A DNA stretch of 47,610 bases from Gammaproteobacteria bacterium RIFCSPHIGHO2_12_FULL_38_11 (GTDB lineage Bacteria > Pseudomonadota > Gammaproteobacteria > Coxiellales > Coxiellaceae): contig MGXX01000018.1 in the NCBI GenBank assembly GCA_001801515.1, positions 1 through 47,610 of the forward strand, given 5' to 3'. The translations under genes were made by a program, and so were the position numbers. Shown here piece after piece: positions 27,246-40,629 of this stretch. Below the pieces are notes generated by a model. It did not search any database, was not told the origin of the DNA, and saw only the letters and a list, made by a program, of their open reading frames with translations. Position 1 is the stretch's first letter, and every line of letters begins with the position of its first letter.

Positions 27246-27509
27246 TTGGCAAACACAGCATCAGCAAAAAAACGGGCAAAACAATCTGTCGTTCGACGTG
27301 AACGTAACATCAGTCAAAAATCAAAAATGCGCACAACAGTTAAAAAAGTACTGCAAGCCGTTCAAGGCACTGATAAAGCAGTAGCACTGTCTACTTATAA
27401 AGAAGTATGCACATTGGCTGATCGTGCAGCAGGCAAAAAATTAATTCACCCAAACAAAGCATCACGCATTAAAAGTCGTTTGAATGCGAAGTTGAAAGCT
27501 ATTAAATAA
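27246..27509 (+). CDS. rpsT: 30S ribosomal protein S20
   Basis: 87 aa, the same length as E. coli S20, with the basic core ASAKKRAKQSVVRRERN and KKLIHPNKASRIKSRLNAKLKAI. I choose the TTG at 27246 (translated Met-Ala-Asn-Thr) preceded by GGAGT; this fits homologues, and E. coli rpsT also starts with UUG, where the weak start codon is part of autoregulation. A longer open frame upstream is not conserved. The stop is one base from the left arm of a 114-bp palindrome. Confidence 0.95.
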   Translation: MANTASAKKRAKQSVVRRERNISQKSKMRTTVKKVLQAVQGTDKAVALSTYKEVCTLADRAAGKKLIHPNKASRIKSRLNAKLKAIK

Positions 27510-27510
27510 G

Positions 27511-28696
<1,186 letters not shown>

Positions 28697-28724
28697 CTAC
28701 AATAAATACAAACCCATCCGTGAA

Positions 28725-28988
28725 TCAAGCAGATACAGCTTCAACAGAAACTGTTTTACGGTGTTTTGGTCCCTTGAACGAAAAAACAACTTTTCCTTCA
28801 AGCAAAGCATATAACGTATGATCACGCCCCATGCCGACGCCTTTGCCGGGACGGCAGTTTGTGCCGCGTTGACGAATAATAATGTTACCTGGAATAACAA
28901 CTTCGCCACCAAATTTTTTTACGCCTAGGTATTTAGGGTTAGAGTCGCGTCCATTACGCGTACTACCGCCTGCTTTCTTATGTGCCAT
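28725..28988 (-). CDS. rpmA: 50S ribosomal protein L27
   Basis: 87 aa with the invariant N-terminus [15 protein letters not shown] and the [21 protein letters not shown] core. The N-terminal tail reaches the peptidyl transferase centre. Follows rplU with a 12-bp gap, the universal rplU-rpmA operon. Confidence 0.97.
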   Translation of the reverse strand: MAHKKAGGSTRNGRDSNPKYLGVKKFGGEVVIPGNIIIRQRGTNCRPGKGVGMGRDHTLYALLEGKVVFSFKGPKHRKTVSVEAVSA

Positions 28989-29000
28989 TTTCGTTACCTC

Positions 29001-29309
29001 TTATTGGATAGCTGTAATCTTTACTTGTGTGTAATACTGACGATGGCCAGCGCTTTTCATATGGTGCTTACGACGTCTGAATTTAATGATGCGAATTTTA
29101 TCCGCTCTGCCATGTTTCAGCACTTCAGCAACCACTTTTGCACCTGTCACCAACGGCGCACCAAATTTAATGGTTTCGCCTTCACCAACCATTAAAACAC
29201 GATCAAAATCGATTGTGCTGCCAGCATCAGCTTCTAATTTCTCTATTGTGAGCGTTTGCCCTTGTGCGACACGGTATTGTTTACCGCCCGTTTCAATAAT
29301 TGCGTACAT
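29001..29309 (-). CDS. rplU: 50S ribosomal protein L21
   Basis: 102 aa, standard length: [18 protein letters not shown] start and the [19 protein letters not shown] block near the end. First gene of rplU-rpmA. Its upstream region, shared with divergent ispB, holds two hairpin-tail repeats. Confidence 0.97.
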   Translation of the reverse strand: MYAIIETGGKQYRVAQGQTLTIEKLEADAGSTIDFDRVLMVGEGETIKFGAPLVTGAKVVAEVLKHGRADKIRIIKFRRRKHHMKSAGHRQYYTQVKITAIQ

Positions 29310-29441
29310 GATCTAACCCTATCTATTTGTCTAATTGGTTTAGCAAACCATTTCGAAGAGCCAGCATTGTAGGCAAAATATTCGAAGCCCGCAAGTTGTT
29401 TTGCAGTTGTTTTGCATATAACTTTTTTATTGCGAGTATCG

Positions 29442-29473
29442 CACGCGGCCTTCCGGCCTCTTTTCTTTACTAT
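29442..29473 (+). repeat. Short hairpin-tail repeat, intergenic, rplU-ispB
   Basis: 25 of 32 bases equal copy 1. The hairpin is a perfect GGCC-TTCC-GGCC here, and the tail is degenerate (TTTTCTTTACTAT). This copy and the next lie in the 259-bp gap between rplU and ispB. Confidence 0.5.
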
Positions 29474-29491
29474 TTTACGCATTGCGAGGAT

Positions 29492-29523
29492 CACAGGAGG
29501 GCTTGCCCCCGTTTCTGCACTGT
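29492..29523 (+). repeat. Short hairpin-tail repeat, intergenic, next to the ispB promoter
   Basis: The tail GTTTCTGCACTGT is conserved while the hairpin has changed on both arms (GGGC-TT-GCCC), keeping its ability to pair. It ends 10 bp before the -35 element of ispB. Confidence 0.5.
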
Positions 29524-29533
29524 TTTTCAAAGC

Positions 29534-29562
29534 TTGACACAATGAAACCCACCCCATAGCAT
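29534..29562 (+). promoter_or_regulatory. Predicted ispB promoter giving a leaderless start
   Basis: TTGACA (29534-29539) and TAGCAT (29557-29562) spaced by 17 bases. The expected transcription start, about seven bases past the -10, coincides with the A of the ispB ATG at 29569; no ribosome binding site is present. Confidence 0.5.
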
Positions 29563-29568
29563 AGCCGC

Positions 29569-30582
29569 ATGCAAACATCTTCCCAAAAACTCAGCAAAAC
29601 AACAGAAATTCTGCCGCACATTCGTGCCTTAATTGCAGATGATTTGGCTGCTGTCGACAGTTTAATTCATCAAGAACTGGCTTCAAAAGTCCCATTAACC
29701 CGTGAAATCACAGAGCACATCTTTAAAACAAAAGGAAAGCGTTTACGTCCATTACTCATCATTTTAACATCACATGCTTTTTCAAACGGGAAACCCTTAT
29801 CGAAAATCCATTATGAACTCGCTGCTGTCATTGAATTTGTACATACCGCTACATTATTACATGACGATGTCGTCGATCATTCCAATTTACGTCGCGGACA
29901 GCAAACAGCCAATGCTATCTGGGGGAATGCAAGCAGTGTTTTAGTCGGTGATTTTTTATATTCGCGCGCCTTTCAAATCCTTGCGCGTCACGATCAACGC
30001 GATGTGATGTGCGTATTATCACAAACAACCAATGCAATTGCTGAAGGCGAAGTTATGCAATTAATGAATCAACATGATGCTGATTTGTCAGAAGAAAATT
30101 ATTTTCATGTGATCACGCAAAAAACCGCGCAATTATTTTCTGCAGCAGCTAAAATTGGTGCCATACTCGAAAACACTGGAAAAAAAGAACAAAGTGCAAT
30201 ATCAGAATATGGGTTATATCTTGGTATTATTTTTCAAATAATTGATGATTTGTTAGATTACGAAACTTCAGCAGAAATCACAGGAAAAAATATTGGTGAT
30301 GACTTAGCGGAAGGAAAAGCAACATTACCCTTAATTTATGCGATACAAAATGCAACGCCTAAAGAATCACAATTTATGCGTAATGCAATTAAAAATGGTG
30401 ACACTACTGCATTGCCTGAAATATTAATAGCTTTAAAGAAAACAAATGCGTTTGAATTAACGAGAAATAAAGCAAAAGAATATGCTGTATTAGCAAATGC
30501 AACTTTGCAAAGTATTCCAGAATCCGCCTATAAAAAAGCATTAAAAGAACTGGTCGTGTTTGCAGTAAAAAGAAATTATTAA
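29569..30582 (+). CDS. ispB: Octaprenyl-diphosphate synthase (long-chain trans-prenyltransferase)
   Basis: Elongates FPP with IPP to the side chain of ubiquinone. The first aspartate-rich motif is LLHDDVVDHS with the following LRRG, the second IIDDLLDYE; GKRLRP binds IPP. 337 aa; the N-terminus is about ten residues longer than in E. coli. No other in-frame start lies in the first 25 codons, so ATG 29569 is kept although it lacks a ribosome binding site (see promoter). Divergence from rplU-rpmA is the typical arrangement. Product chain length cannot be read with certainty. Confidence 0.95.
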   Translation: MQTSSQKLSKTTEILPHIRALIADDLAAVDSLIHQELASKVPLTREITEHIFKTKGKRLRPLLIILTSHAFSNGKPLSKIHYELAAVIEFVHTATLLHDDVVDHSNLRRGQQTANAIWGNASSVLVGDFLYSRAFQILARHDQRDVMCVLSQTTNAIAEGEVMQLMNQHDADLSEENYFHVITQKTAQLFSAAAKIGAILENTGKKEQSAISEYGLYLGIIFQIIDDLLDYETSAEITGKNIGDDLAEGKATLPLIYAIQNATPKESQFMRNAIKNGDTTALPEILIALKKTNAFELTRNKAKEYAVLANATLQSIPESAYKKALKELVVFAVKRNY

Positions 30583-30610
30583 TTTTCTCAATTGTCCAAG
30601 TTATTTCGCA

Positions 30611-31717
30611 TTACTCATCTTCAGAATCTTCTTTCGTTATACCTTCGGCTTCAATTAATCGGCGCAATTTTTTTAATCCATCAATTTGCACTTGTCGCAC
30701 ACGTTCACGCGTTAAACCCACTGCCACACCCACTTCTTCTAAAGTACTCGTGTCATGACCTTGCAACCCAAAGCGACGCAAAATAACATCACGTTCACGT
30801 TCATTCAACAATTCCAACCAATGCGTCATATGCAGAGCAAAATCTTCTCGTTGCACTAAAAAAGAAGGATCAATGTTGTGTTGATCTGCGATGACATCAA
30901 CCAAGGTCTTTTCGCCATCCTGCATAATAGGCACATCCATTGAGATGGTATCAGGCAATAATGCCAATGACTCGCGAATTTCCTCAACGGGCTTATCAAT
31001 CATTTCTGCAATTTCTTCAGGCGTTGCTTTATGATTCAATTTTTTCGTTAATGCTTTTCCAGCACGTAAATAAATATTTAACTCTTTAATAACATGAATG
31101 GGCAAACGCACTGTGCGACTTTGATTCATAATCGCACGTTCAATTGTTTGGCGAATCCACCAAGTCGCATAGGTTGAAAATCGAAATCCCCGTTCAGGAT
31201 CAAATTTATTCACGGCAGTCATCAAACCCAAATTGCCTTCTTCAATTAAATCCAGAAAAGCCAACCCACGATGACAATAATGACGTGCAATTTTTACGAC
31301 CAACCGTAAATTACTTTCAATCATTTTTGATCTGGCTGATTCAATGCCTTTTTTAACATCACGCGCAACACGTAACTCTTCTTTCGGCGTTAGAAGCGGT
31401 TTATACCCTATTTCATGTAAATAAATATGGGTGGGATCTTGCGTTTGCCAAGCATCTTCTTTTATATCTGGTGATTCCTCTAATAACACTGTACTTTCCG
31501 ATAAGACCGACTCTGTAAAAAAAGCTGCGTGCGCATCTTTTTTTGTTTTAGGGGATTTTTTACTATTCACTCTTTTTTTAAGATCCGCTTTTAGTTTTTG
31601 TTTCAACTTAATTTCTGTTTTTGCTTTTGGCTTTGTTTTTTTTGGTTTAAAAAAATCAGTGGCTTTGGCAAGAAAACCCTTTTTTTGTTTTGATTTTAGT
31701 TTTGGTTTTTTGTTCAC
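30611..31717 (-). CDS. rpoS: Stationary-phase sigma factor RpoS
   Basis: 368-aa sigma-70-family factor. Regions from 1.2 (DPTHIYLHEIGY, about residue 94) through 2 (FSTYATWWIRQTIERAI), 3 and 4 (TLEEVGVAVGLTRERVRQVQ) are intact. Location after surE-nlpD identifies it as RpoS. Odd: the first ~62 residues are a Lys-rich, low-complexity basic tail with no counterpart in enterobacterial RpoS. The start is a GTG at 31717, immediately after nlpD's stop, with AAGGATG as ribosome binding site. In E. coli rpoS is also read from a promoter inside nlpD; that may hold here. Confidence 0.95.
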   Translation of the reverse strand: MNKKPKLKSKQKKGFLAKATDFFKPKKTKPKAKTEIKLKQKLKADLKKRVNSKKSPKTKKDAHAAFFTESVLSESTVLLEESPDIKEDAWQTQDPTHIYLHEIGYKPLLTPKEELRVARDVKKGIESARSKMIESNLRLVVKIARHYCHRGLAFLDLIEEGNLGLMTAVNKFDPERGFRFSTYATWWIRQTIERAIMNQSRTVRLPIHVIKELNIYLRAGKALTKKLNHKATPEEIAEMIDKPVEEIRESLALLPDTISMDVPIMQDGEKTLVDVIADQHNIDPSFLVQREDFALHMTHWLELLNERERDVILRRFGLQGHDTSTLEEVGVAVGLTRERVRQVQIDGLKKLRRLIEAEGITKEDSEDE

Positions 31718-32401
31718 TTAAGCATCCTTGCTTAGGGATATATATTTCATCGGATCAACCGGCACACCACCACGTCGAATCTCGAAATATAACAACGTAC
31801 GGTCAGCATCATTTTTCCCCATATGCGCAATCACCTGCCCCGAATGCACATAATCGCCCACTTTCACTAAATTACGTTGGTTATGCGCATAAGCGCTCAA
31901 ATATTGATCATTTTTCTTAACAATAATCAGATTACCATATCCTCGCACCCCATCTCCACTATAAACAACTACTCCATTTGAGGCTGCCTGTATGGGCTCA
32001 CCCAACCACCCTCCAATTGAAATACCTGGATGGCCGCCGGGTTTTTGAGAAAATTTTTGCAATAACTGTCCGCGCACAGGGCAATGCCAACCCAAAGAAG
32101 AAAATGCCGAATAATGCGTTGGCTGATTTCTGGTAAGCATTGCTGGTTGATGGGTCATTTTCAATCGTTGACCCGTTTGCAATTTATAAGGTGGGTTTAA
32201 ATTATTTGCTATTACCAAATCTTGATAATTCAACCCAAATTCAAAGGCAATCGAATAAATCGTATCGTCTGATCTTACTACATAAAAATTAGACGCAGCG
32301 CCCTGTTGATACCACCCATTCACAACAGGGGGAAGGGATGAACTATCAAAACAACCTGATAATAGTAAACTAAAAAACACGATGAAAAATAATAATCGCA
32401 T
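31718..32401 (-). CDS. nlpD: LysM/M23 lipoprotein NlpD
   Basis: 227-aa outer-membrane lipoprotein with a signal peptide and lipobox LLSGC (lipidated Cys17). A LysM domain (about 38-84, YVVRSDDTIYSIAFEFGL) is followed by a degenerate M23/LytM domain. The metal ligands of active LytM enzymes are not all present, as in E. coli NlpD, which activates the amidase AmiC instead of cutting peptidoglycan. Its stop is directly followed by rpoS's GTG. LspA, encoded in this window, would process it. Confidence 0.94.
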   Translation of the reverse strand: MRLLFFIVFFSLLLSGCFDSSSLPPVVNGWYQQGAASNFYVVRSDDTIYSIAFEFGLNYQDLVIANNLNPPYKLQTGQRLKMTHQPAMLTRNQPTHYSAFSSLGWHCPVRGQLLQKFSQKPGGHPGISIGGWLGEPIQAASNGVVVYSGDGVRGYGNLIIVKKNDQYLSAYAHNQRNLVKVGDYVHSGQVIAHMGKNDADRTLLYFEIRRGGVPVDPMKYISLSKDA

Positions 32402-32409
32402 AATGTGCT

Positions 32410-33159
32410 TTATGCCTTAATTTTCTCAACCCATTTTGACAAGACATCAAATGCTTCATAATGTGTTAGATCGATGCGCAGTGGTGTAATCGACACTTTA
32501 TTTTGCCGAACAGCGTAAAAATCCGTACCTATGCCCGCATCTTGCTCTGCACCTGCTGGACCTACCCAGTAAATTTCATGTCCTCGAGGATCAATTTGCT
32601 TGATCGTCGGCGCTGCACAATGTCGCGTTCCCAAACGGGTTACTTCATAACCTCGTAATTCTTCAAAAGGGACATCAGGCACATTCACACTTAAAATTGT
32701 CGCAGGCGGCAATGATTCATTTAAAATATGATGAATAAGTTCACACGCCACTTTTGCCGCTGTTTCATAATGCGTTTCTCCCACTAAAGACATTGCAATT
32801 GCCGGCAATCCTAAAAATCGCCCCTCCATCGCAGCAGCAATCGTTCCAGAATACCAAACATCATCCCCTAGATTCGCGCCAGCATTAATACCCGAAACAA
32901 CCATGTCTGGCGTTACATCTAATAAACCTGTAATCGCCACATGCACGCAATCAGTGGGCGTGCCCTCTACACTCACATAACCATTATCCAACGTTTTTAA
33001 ATGCAATGGCGCGGTTAAGGTAAGTGAATTACTTGCACCACTGCGATTACGGTCTGGTGCTACCACATTCACTGCCGCTATTTTTTTAATTGCTTCGGCC
33101 AAGGCCACAATGCCTTTTGCATACACACCATCATCATTTGAAATTAATACGCGCAACAT
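32410..33159 (-). CDS. surE: 5'/3'-nucleotidase SurE
   Basis: 249-aa metal-dependent survival phosphatase. The N-terminus [17 protein letters not shown] has the DD metal site, with [15 protein letters not shown] and [20 protein letters not shown] completing the active site. The start at 33159 (after AAGGTG) matches homologues; an in-frame upstream start is not conserved. nlpD follows after 8 bp. The pcm gene usually found between surE and nlpD in enterobacteria is missing. Confidence 0.95.
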   Translation of the reverse strand: MLRVLISNDDGVYAKGIVALAEAIKKIAAVNVVAPDRNRSGASNSLTLTAPLHLKTLDNGYVSVEGTPTDCVHVAITGLLDVTPDMVVSGINAGANLGDDVWYSGTIAAAMEGRFLGLPAIAMSLVGETHYETAAKVACELIHHILNESLPPATILSVNVPDVPFEELRGYEVTRLGTRHCAAPTIKQIDPRGHEIYWVGPAGAEQDAGIGTDFYAVRQNKVSITPLRIDLTHYEAFDVLSKWVEKIKA

Positions 33160-33303
33160 ATAAAAAACACCTTTAAGAAGTAACATTTAATACTCTACCT
33201 GAATAACTTCATTTAAGGAAATCTTAATAATTGCTTGTTAGGATATGCAGGTAAAAAAAACATTTCAATTAAATTCAATTAAACAAAACAATAAGGGGAA
33301 AAA

Positions 33304-33456
33304 ATGAAACAATCACAACCCATTAAACAAGTAACATTGTTCCAAACAAAATCACCCAAGAAAGAAGAAAAAATTTCTTCAGGCGTGCCTAAGCAAAAAA
33401 CACCTGTTACGCAAAACGAAGCAGATCGCATTGCTAGCAAGCTCGGCATGAAATAA
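33304..33456 (+). CDS. Small basic protein, 50 aa, unknown
   Basis: A 50-codon frame (MKQSQPIKQVTLFQ... ending IASKLGMK) with an excellent ribosome binding site AAGGGG seven bases before the ATG, in the 321-bp gap between surE and ispD, on the opposite strand to both. Lys-rich and polar, without membrane segment. It has no recognised family. The good initiation context and coding-like composition favour a real gene. Confidence 0.6.
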   Translation: MKQSQPIKQVTLFQTKSPKKEEKISSGVPKQKTPVTQNEADRIASKLGMK

Positions 33457-33480
33457 TATTTATCCAAGCAATGGCGAATT

Positions 33481-34218
33481 TTAAATAAATCGACCCGCTA
33501 AAATTAAGTCATCTGCGAAAGTAATTTTAATATTATGTGCATCACCTAAAATAACTTTTGGGTGGTGTCCTGCGTTTTCAATCGCGCTGGATTCATCGGT
33601 GATGACTTTATTTTCAGATAATGCTTTTTTTATCGCTGACTTTAACAAATCATAACGAAAGCATTGTGGTGTTTGAGCTTGCCATAAGTGATCACGTGAA
33701 ACGGTTTCAATAACCGCGTTATTTTTATCCACCCGTTTTAATGTATCAACTATTGGCAATCCCAATAATCCGCCGACAGCATTATTTTTTAGCTCGGAAA
33801 TCAAATGAATAATATCTTTTGCTTGTAAACAAGGCCTAGCAGCATCATGTACTAACACAAAATCATTTTCATTAACAAAATCATTTAAAAAATCTAAGCC
33901 TAACAAAACAGAATGTACGCGCTCTTTTCCGCCAATAACAGTCAATATTTTTTCTGGATTATTTAATGTTAATTGAGACCACCAATGGTCTTGCGCATGC
34001 AAAACAACAACAACTTTTTCAATATATTTTTGCTCGGAAAACAAATTAACGACACGTTCTAATAATGTTTGACCATGGATTTTTAAATATTGTTTTGGTT
34101 TATCTGCTTTTAAGCGTGTACCAATGCCCGCAGCGGGAATGATGGCGAAATATTTTACGCACTTACTTGGGTCGCTGCACTCCCCACGTGCGTGCTTCTG
34201 ACTCGCGCTGTTGCTCAT
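33481..34218 (-). CDS. ispD: 2-C-methyl-D-erythritol 4-phosphate cytidylyltransferase
   Basis: MEP-pathway enzyme making CDP-methylerythritol. The CTP-binding loop IIPAAGIGTRLKADKPKQYL, the VHDAARPCL block and ITDESSAIE are diagnostic. The 245-aa chain has a 20-residue N-terminal extension (MSNSASQKHARGECSDPSKC) that homologues lack and that is richer in GC than the rest; there is no other start codon before the conserved core, so it must be translated if the gene is intact. Downstream of ftsB with a 7-bp gap. No ispF follows. Confidence 0.94.
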   Translation of the reverse strand: MSNSASQKHARGECSDPSKCVKYFAIIPAAGIGTRLKADKPKQYLKIHGQTLLERVVNLFSEQKYIEKVVVVLHAQDHWWSQLTLNNPEKILTVIGGKERVHSVLLGLDFLNDFVNENDFVLVHDAARPCLQAKDIIHLISELKNNAVGGLLGLPIVDTLKRVDKNNAVIETVSRDHLWQAQTPQCFRYDLLKSAIKKALSENKVITDESSAIENAGHHPKVILGDAHNIKITFADDLILAGRFI

Positions 34219-34225
34219 ACTTTAC

Positions 34226-34498
34226 CTATTTTTTAACAACTTGATAGAATACCTCACCCTTCTTCACCATGCCCAAATCATTTCGTGCTCTGGCTTCAAT
34301 TGCGGCATTTCCACTTTGTAAATCTTTAATTTCTGCAATTAAAACTTGATTACGTTTATCTAATTGATCATTAACTTTTGCTTGAGCTGAAATTCTTTTT
34401 TGCATTTGAAAAACGGTTTTCATACCACCGTCAGAAAACCAAAACTCATATTGCAGTAGTGATAATAAAATTATTAATGCGCCTAGAATTACCTTCAT
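34226..34498 (-). CDS. ftsB: Cell division protein FtsB
   Basis: 90-aa bitopic protein of the FtsQLB division complex: short cytosolic start, membrane helix (residues 3-20), periplasmic coiled coil (about 28-65) and the conserved end RARNDLGMVKKGEVFYQV. Position between eno and ispD is the conserved gammaproteobacterial location. Confidence 0.94.
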   Translation of the reverse strand: MKVILGALIILLSLLQYEFWFSDGGMKTVFQMQKRISAQAKVNDQLDKRNQVLIAEIKDLQSGNAAIEARARNDLGMVKKGEVFYQVVKK

Positions 34499-34521
34499 CG
34501 TGCGTTCCTGTATGCGCTTCC

Positions 34522-36632
<2,111 letters not shown>

Positions 36633-36633
36633 A

Positions 36634-38328
<1,695 letters not shown>

Positions 38329-38391
38329 TTACTTAAATTTACTTACTAAACGGGAGTTGAGTATACGGCAGAGCGATAGAAATTGATACCC

Positions 38392-38420
38392 TTGTCAAGC
38401 AATGATCTGAATGACACAAT
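38392..38420 (+). promoter_or_regulatory. Possible promoter of the M20 peptidase gene
   Basis: TTGTCA and CACAAT spaced by 17 bases, 26 bases before the ATG. The -10 is a weak match, so this is tentative. Confidence 0.35.
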
Positions 38421-38445
38421 TTATCTTTAAGCAAAAAGGATTCCC

Positions 38446-39876
38446 ATGTCAGACATCCAACAAAAGATAAAAAATAACTTCAGCCAAATCAGCGAAAAAT
38501 GGGATACGGATATTATTCCGCAACTGGAAAATTATATTCGCATTCCCAATAAATCCCCTATGTTTGACAGGAATTGGAAAGCAAATGGTTACATGACTGA
38601 AGCGATGCAATTAATTAAAAATTGGTGTGAAAAGCAAGCGATTAAAAACATGAAAGTAGAATTATTACAGATTGAAAATCGCACACCCGTTTTATTAATC
38701 GACATTCCCGGTGATTCTGATGAAACAATTTTATTATATGGCCACATGGATAAACAACCTGAAATGACAGGATGGTCTGATGGTTTAGGTCCATGGACAC
38801 CTGTTTTAAAGGACGGAAAATTATATGGTCGCGGCGGTGCTGATGATGGTTACGCCGTGTTTTCAGCGCTTACTGCCATTGCTTATTTACAATCATTAAA
38901 TATTTTGCATGCACATTGTGTTGTATTAATCGAAGCATCCGAAGAAAGTGGCAGCGTTGATTTACCAGCATATTTAGCGTTAATTAAAAAACAAATGGGC
39001 AGCCCTAATTTAATTATTTGCCTAGATTCTGAAAGCGGTAATTACGAACAATTATGGGGAACAACTTCATTGCGCGGATTAATTGGGGGTAATTTACATA
39101 TTGATACATTAGTCAATGGCATTCACTCTGGTATTAATAGTGGCGTTGTACCTTCAGTATTTCACGTGCTGCGTTTATTGTTGGATCGCATTGAAGATCC
39201 CCATAATGGAAAAATCACCGTTGATGCACTGCATGTTGAAGTTCCGGCAGATCGTCTTGCACAAATTAAAGCAGCAGCAGAAATTCTAGGGGATGATATT
39301 ATTAAGTCCATCCCCTTTTTGGCAGGTGTACAACCTTTGTATCACAACCCGATAGATATTATTTTAAATCGTACTTGGGAACCGGCTTTATCTCTCATCG
39401 GAATCGATGGAATCCCCGCTATTGAAAATGCAGGGAATGTAACCTTGCCTTCATTATCCGTCAAATTATCCATGCGTGTGCCACCGACCTGCGATGTAAA
39501 AAAAGCAAGTTGCGCATTGAAAGAAATTTTAGAAACAGACTCACCCTTTAATACAAAGGTTCGTTATGAAAGTGAAGATCATGGCGGGGGTTGGAATTCA
39601 CCCACATTAAGCCCTTGGCTAGCCAAGGCCAACAATGACGCTTCTGAATTATTTTATGCCAAAAAAGCCGCATACATTGGCATTGGCGGTTCCATTCCTT
39701 TTATGGGCATGCTCGGTGAAATGTTTCCAAAAGCACAATATTTAATTACGGGTGTACTGGGTCCAAAATCAAATGCACATGGGCCCAACGAATTTTTACA
39801 TATTGATTATGCAAAAAAATTAACGGGGTGTGTGGCGTCAGTCATTGCGGCACATTATTTCGTACATATTCCTTAG
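38446..39876 (+). CDS. M20-family metallopeptidase (dipeptidase-like)
   Basis: 476-aa cytosolic zinc peptidase of the M20/M25/M40 type. Metal ligands and catalytic residues are in LLYGHMDKQPEM (His, Asp), YGRGGADDGYA (Asp), IEASEESGS (catalytic Glu pair), CLDSES and the late AHGPNEFLH (His). The dimerisation lid lies in the middle. The closest type is carnosinase/CNDP-like dipeptidase; substrates are probably small peptides. AAGGA precedes the ATG. It is divergent from pyrG. Confidence 0.92.
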   Translation: MSDIQQKIKNNFSQISEKWDTDIIPQLENYIRIPNKSPMFDRNWKANGYMTEAMQLIKNWCEKQAIKNMKVELLQIENRTPVLLIDIPGDSDETILLYGHMDKQPEMTGWSDGLGPWTPVLKDGKLYGRGGADDGYAVFSALTAIAYLQSLNILHAHCVVLIEASEESGSVDLPAYLALIKKQMGSPNLIICLDSESGNYEQLWGTTSLRGLIGGNLHIDTLVNGIHSGINSGVVPSVFHVLRLLLDRIEDPHNGKITVDALHVEVPADRLAQIKAAAEILGDDIIKSIPFLAGVQPLYHNPIDIILNRTWEPALSLIGIDGIPAIENAGNVTLPSLSVKLSMRVPPTCDVKKASCALKEILETDSPFNTKVRYESEDHGGGWNSPTLSPWLAKANNDASELFYAKKAAYIGIGGSIPFMGMLGEMFPKAQYLITGVLGPKSNAHGPNEFLHIDYAKKLTGCVASVIAAHYFVHIP

Positions 39877-39891
39877 GTCGCAACCGAATTT

Positions 39892-40293
39892 TCATAAATA
39901 TCCCATCCGTACACACCGCCTCAACGCTCTAAATTCCTCACGAGAAAAACCATCCGAAAATAAAACGATTGTTTTTTGCTTTGAATTATCCGGTAATTTA
40001 AAATGCAAAATCATCAAATGTGACAACATGACGCTCGAACCCAATAAAATTGCTGGCTCAGAATCAGCATGGGAAAACCGTAACACCCACTCTGTTTTTT
40101 TATCACACTGTAATGAAATTATTTTTCCATCTTGCGTTAAATAATATAAAAAAGAAATCATAAAACAAGGAAAAATGAACACAAGCAAAATCTTCGAAAA
40201 CAAAAACGCAACGCAAATCATTGCGAATAGATGCGTTGAAATTAAATATAGCAAATATATTTTGGATTTTTTTGGCGTAAAACTGTTTTGCAT
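39892..40293 (-). CDS. YgfX-like membrane protein
   Basis: 133 aa with two adjacent membrane helices (about residues 12-52, hydrophobic hairpin) and a soluble C-terminal half. The pattern IVLFSDGFSREEFRALRRCVR resembles the end of the YgfX/CptA family, whose members sit beside sdhE (ygfY) and have been linked to cell-shape toxicity in E. coli. No sdhE gene is adjacent here, so a toxin-antitoxin role is not supported. Assignment by pattern only. Confidence 0.62.
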   Translation of the reverse strand: MQNSFTPKKSKIYLLYLISTHLFAMICVAFLFSKILLVFIFPCFMISFLYYLTQDGKIISLQCDKKTEWVLRFSHADSEPAILLGSSVMLSHLMILHFKLPDNSKQKTIVLFSDGFSREEFRALRRCVRMGYL

Positions 40294-40430
40294 GCTGCAT
40301 TGTATTGAAACTCAAGCATTCTGCAATACCGTATTGGCACGATGGCTATAAATTACAGACTTGCGAAAAAAGCACAAGCATGTCAAAGTGATCAAGAATT
40401 TTTTCAACGCTATTTGCTAAGGATTTGTAA

Positions 40431-40600
40431 ATGCGTAAAATAGCTTTTTTTCCTTAATGCTTTTATTGTTATTAACACCACTTATCGGAGCGAAACTGAG
40501 AGTGCGACATTTTGGCGCCCAAAGAACTTTATGCTATCATACGTCACTTTTGGCTATCATGCGTCACTTTTGGCTATCATGCCTCACTTTTGAAAGCTGA
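40431..40600 (+). pseudogene. Frameshifted small secreted protein gene
   Basis: AAGGA, seven bases before an ATG, opens MRKIAFF, which then stops because of a run of seven T at 40445-40451. With eight T the frame would continue as SLMLLLLLTPLIGAK, a textbook signal peptide, and run to a TGA at 40598-40600. The last third of that frame is made of 20-bp tandem repeats, so the original mature protein is probably lost. Slippage in the T-run could also switch the frame on and off. Confidence 0.45.
40533..40592. repeat. Three 20-bp tandem repeats upstream of the DAK2-DegV gene
   Basis: Units at 40533, 40553 and 40573 of the form GCTATCATGCGTCACTTTTG, differing at one or two bases. The unit length is about two helical turns, and each contains a -10-like TATCAT. 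The gap 40294-40629 holds this array and the broken secreted gene. Confidence 0.8.
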
Positions 40601-40629
40601 TGAAAACAGAAATGGAGGCGTGAGTCTAT

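Noticed and set aside
29243..29578. 111-codon open frame on the minus strand upstream of rplU
   Set aside because: It overlaps the start of rplU out of frame and consists largely of the two hairpin-tail repeats; no ribosome binding site or conserved domain.
40533..40592. Tandem repeats considered as a CRISPR array
   Set aside because: The 20-bp units are directly adjacent without spacers, and there are no cas genes in the window.
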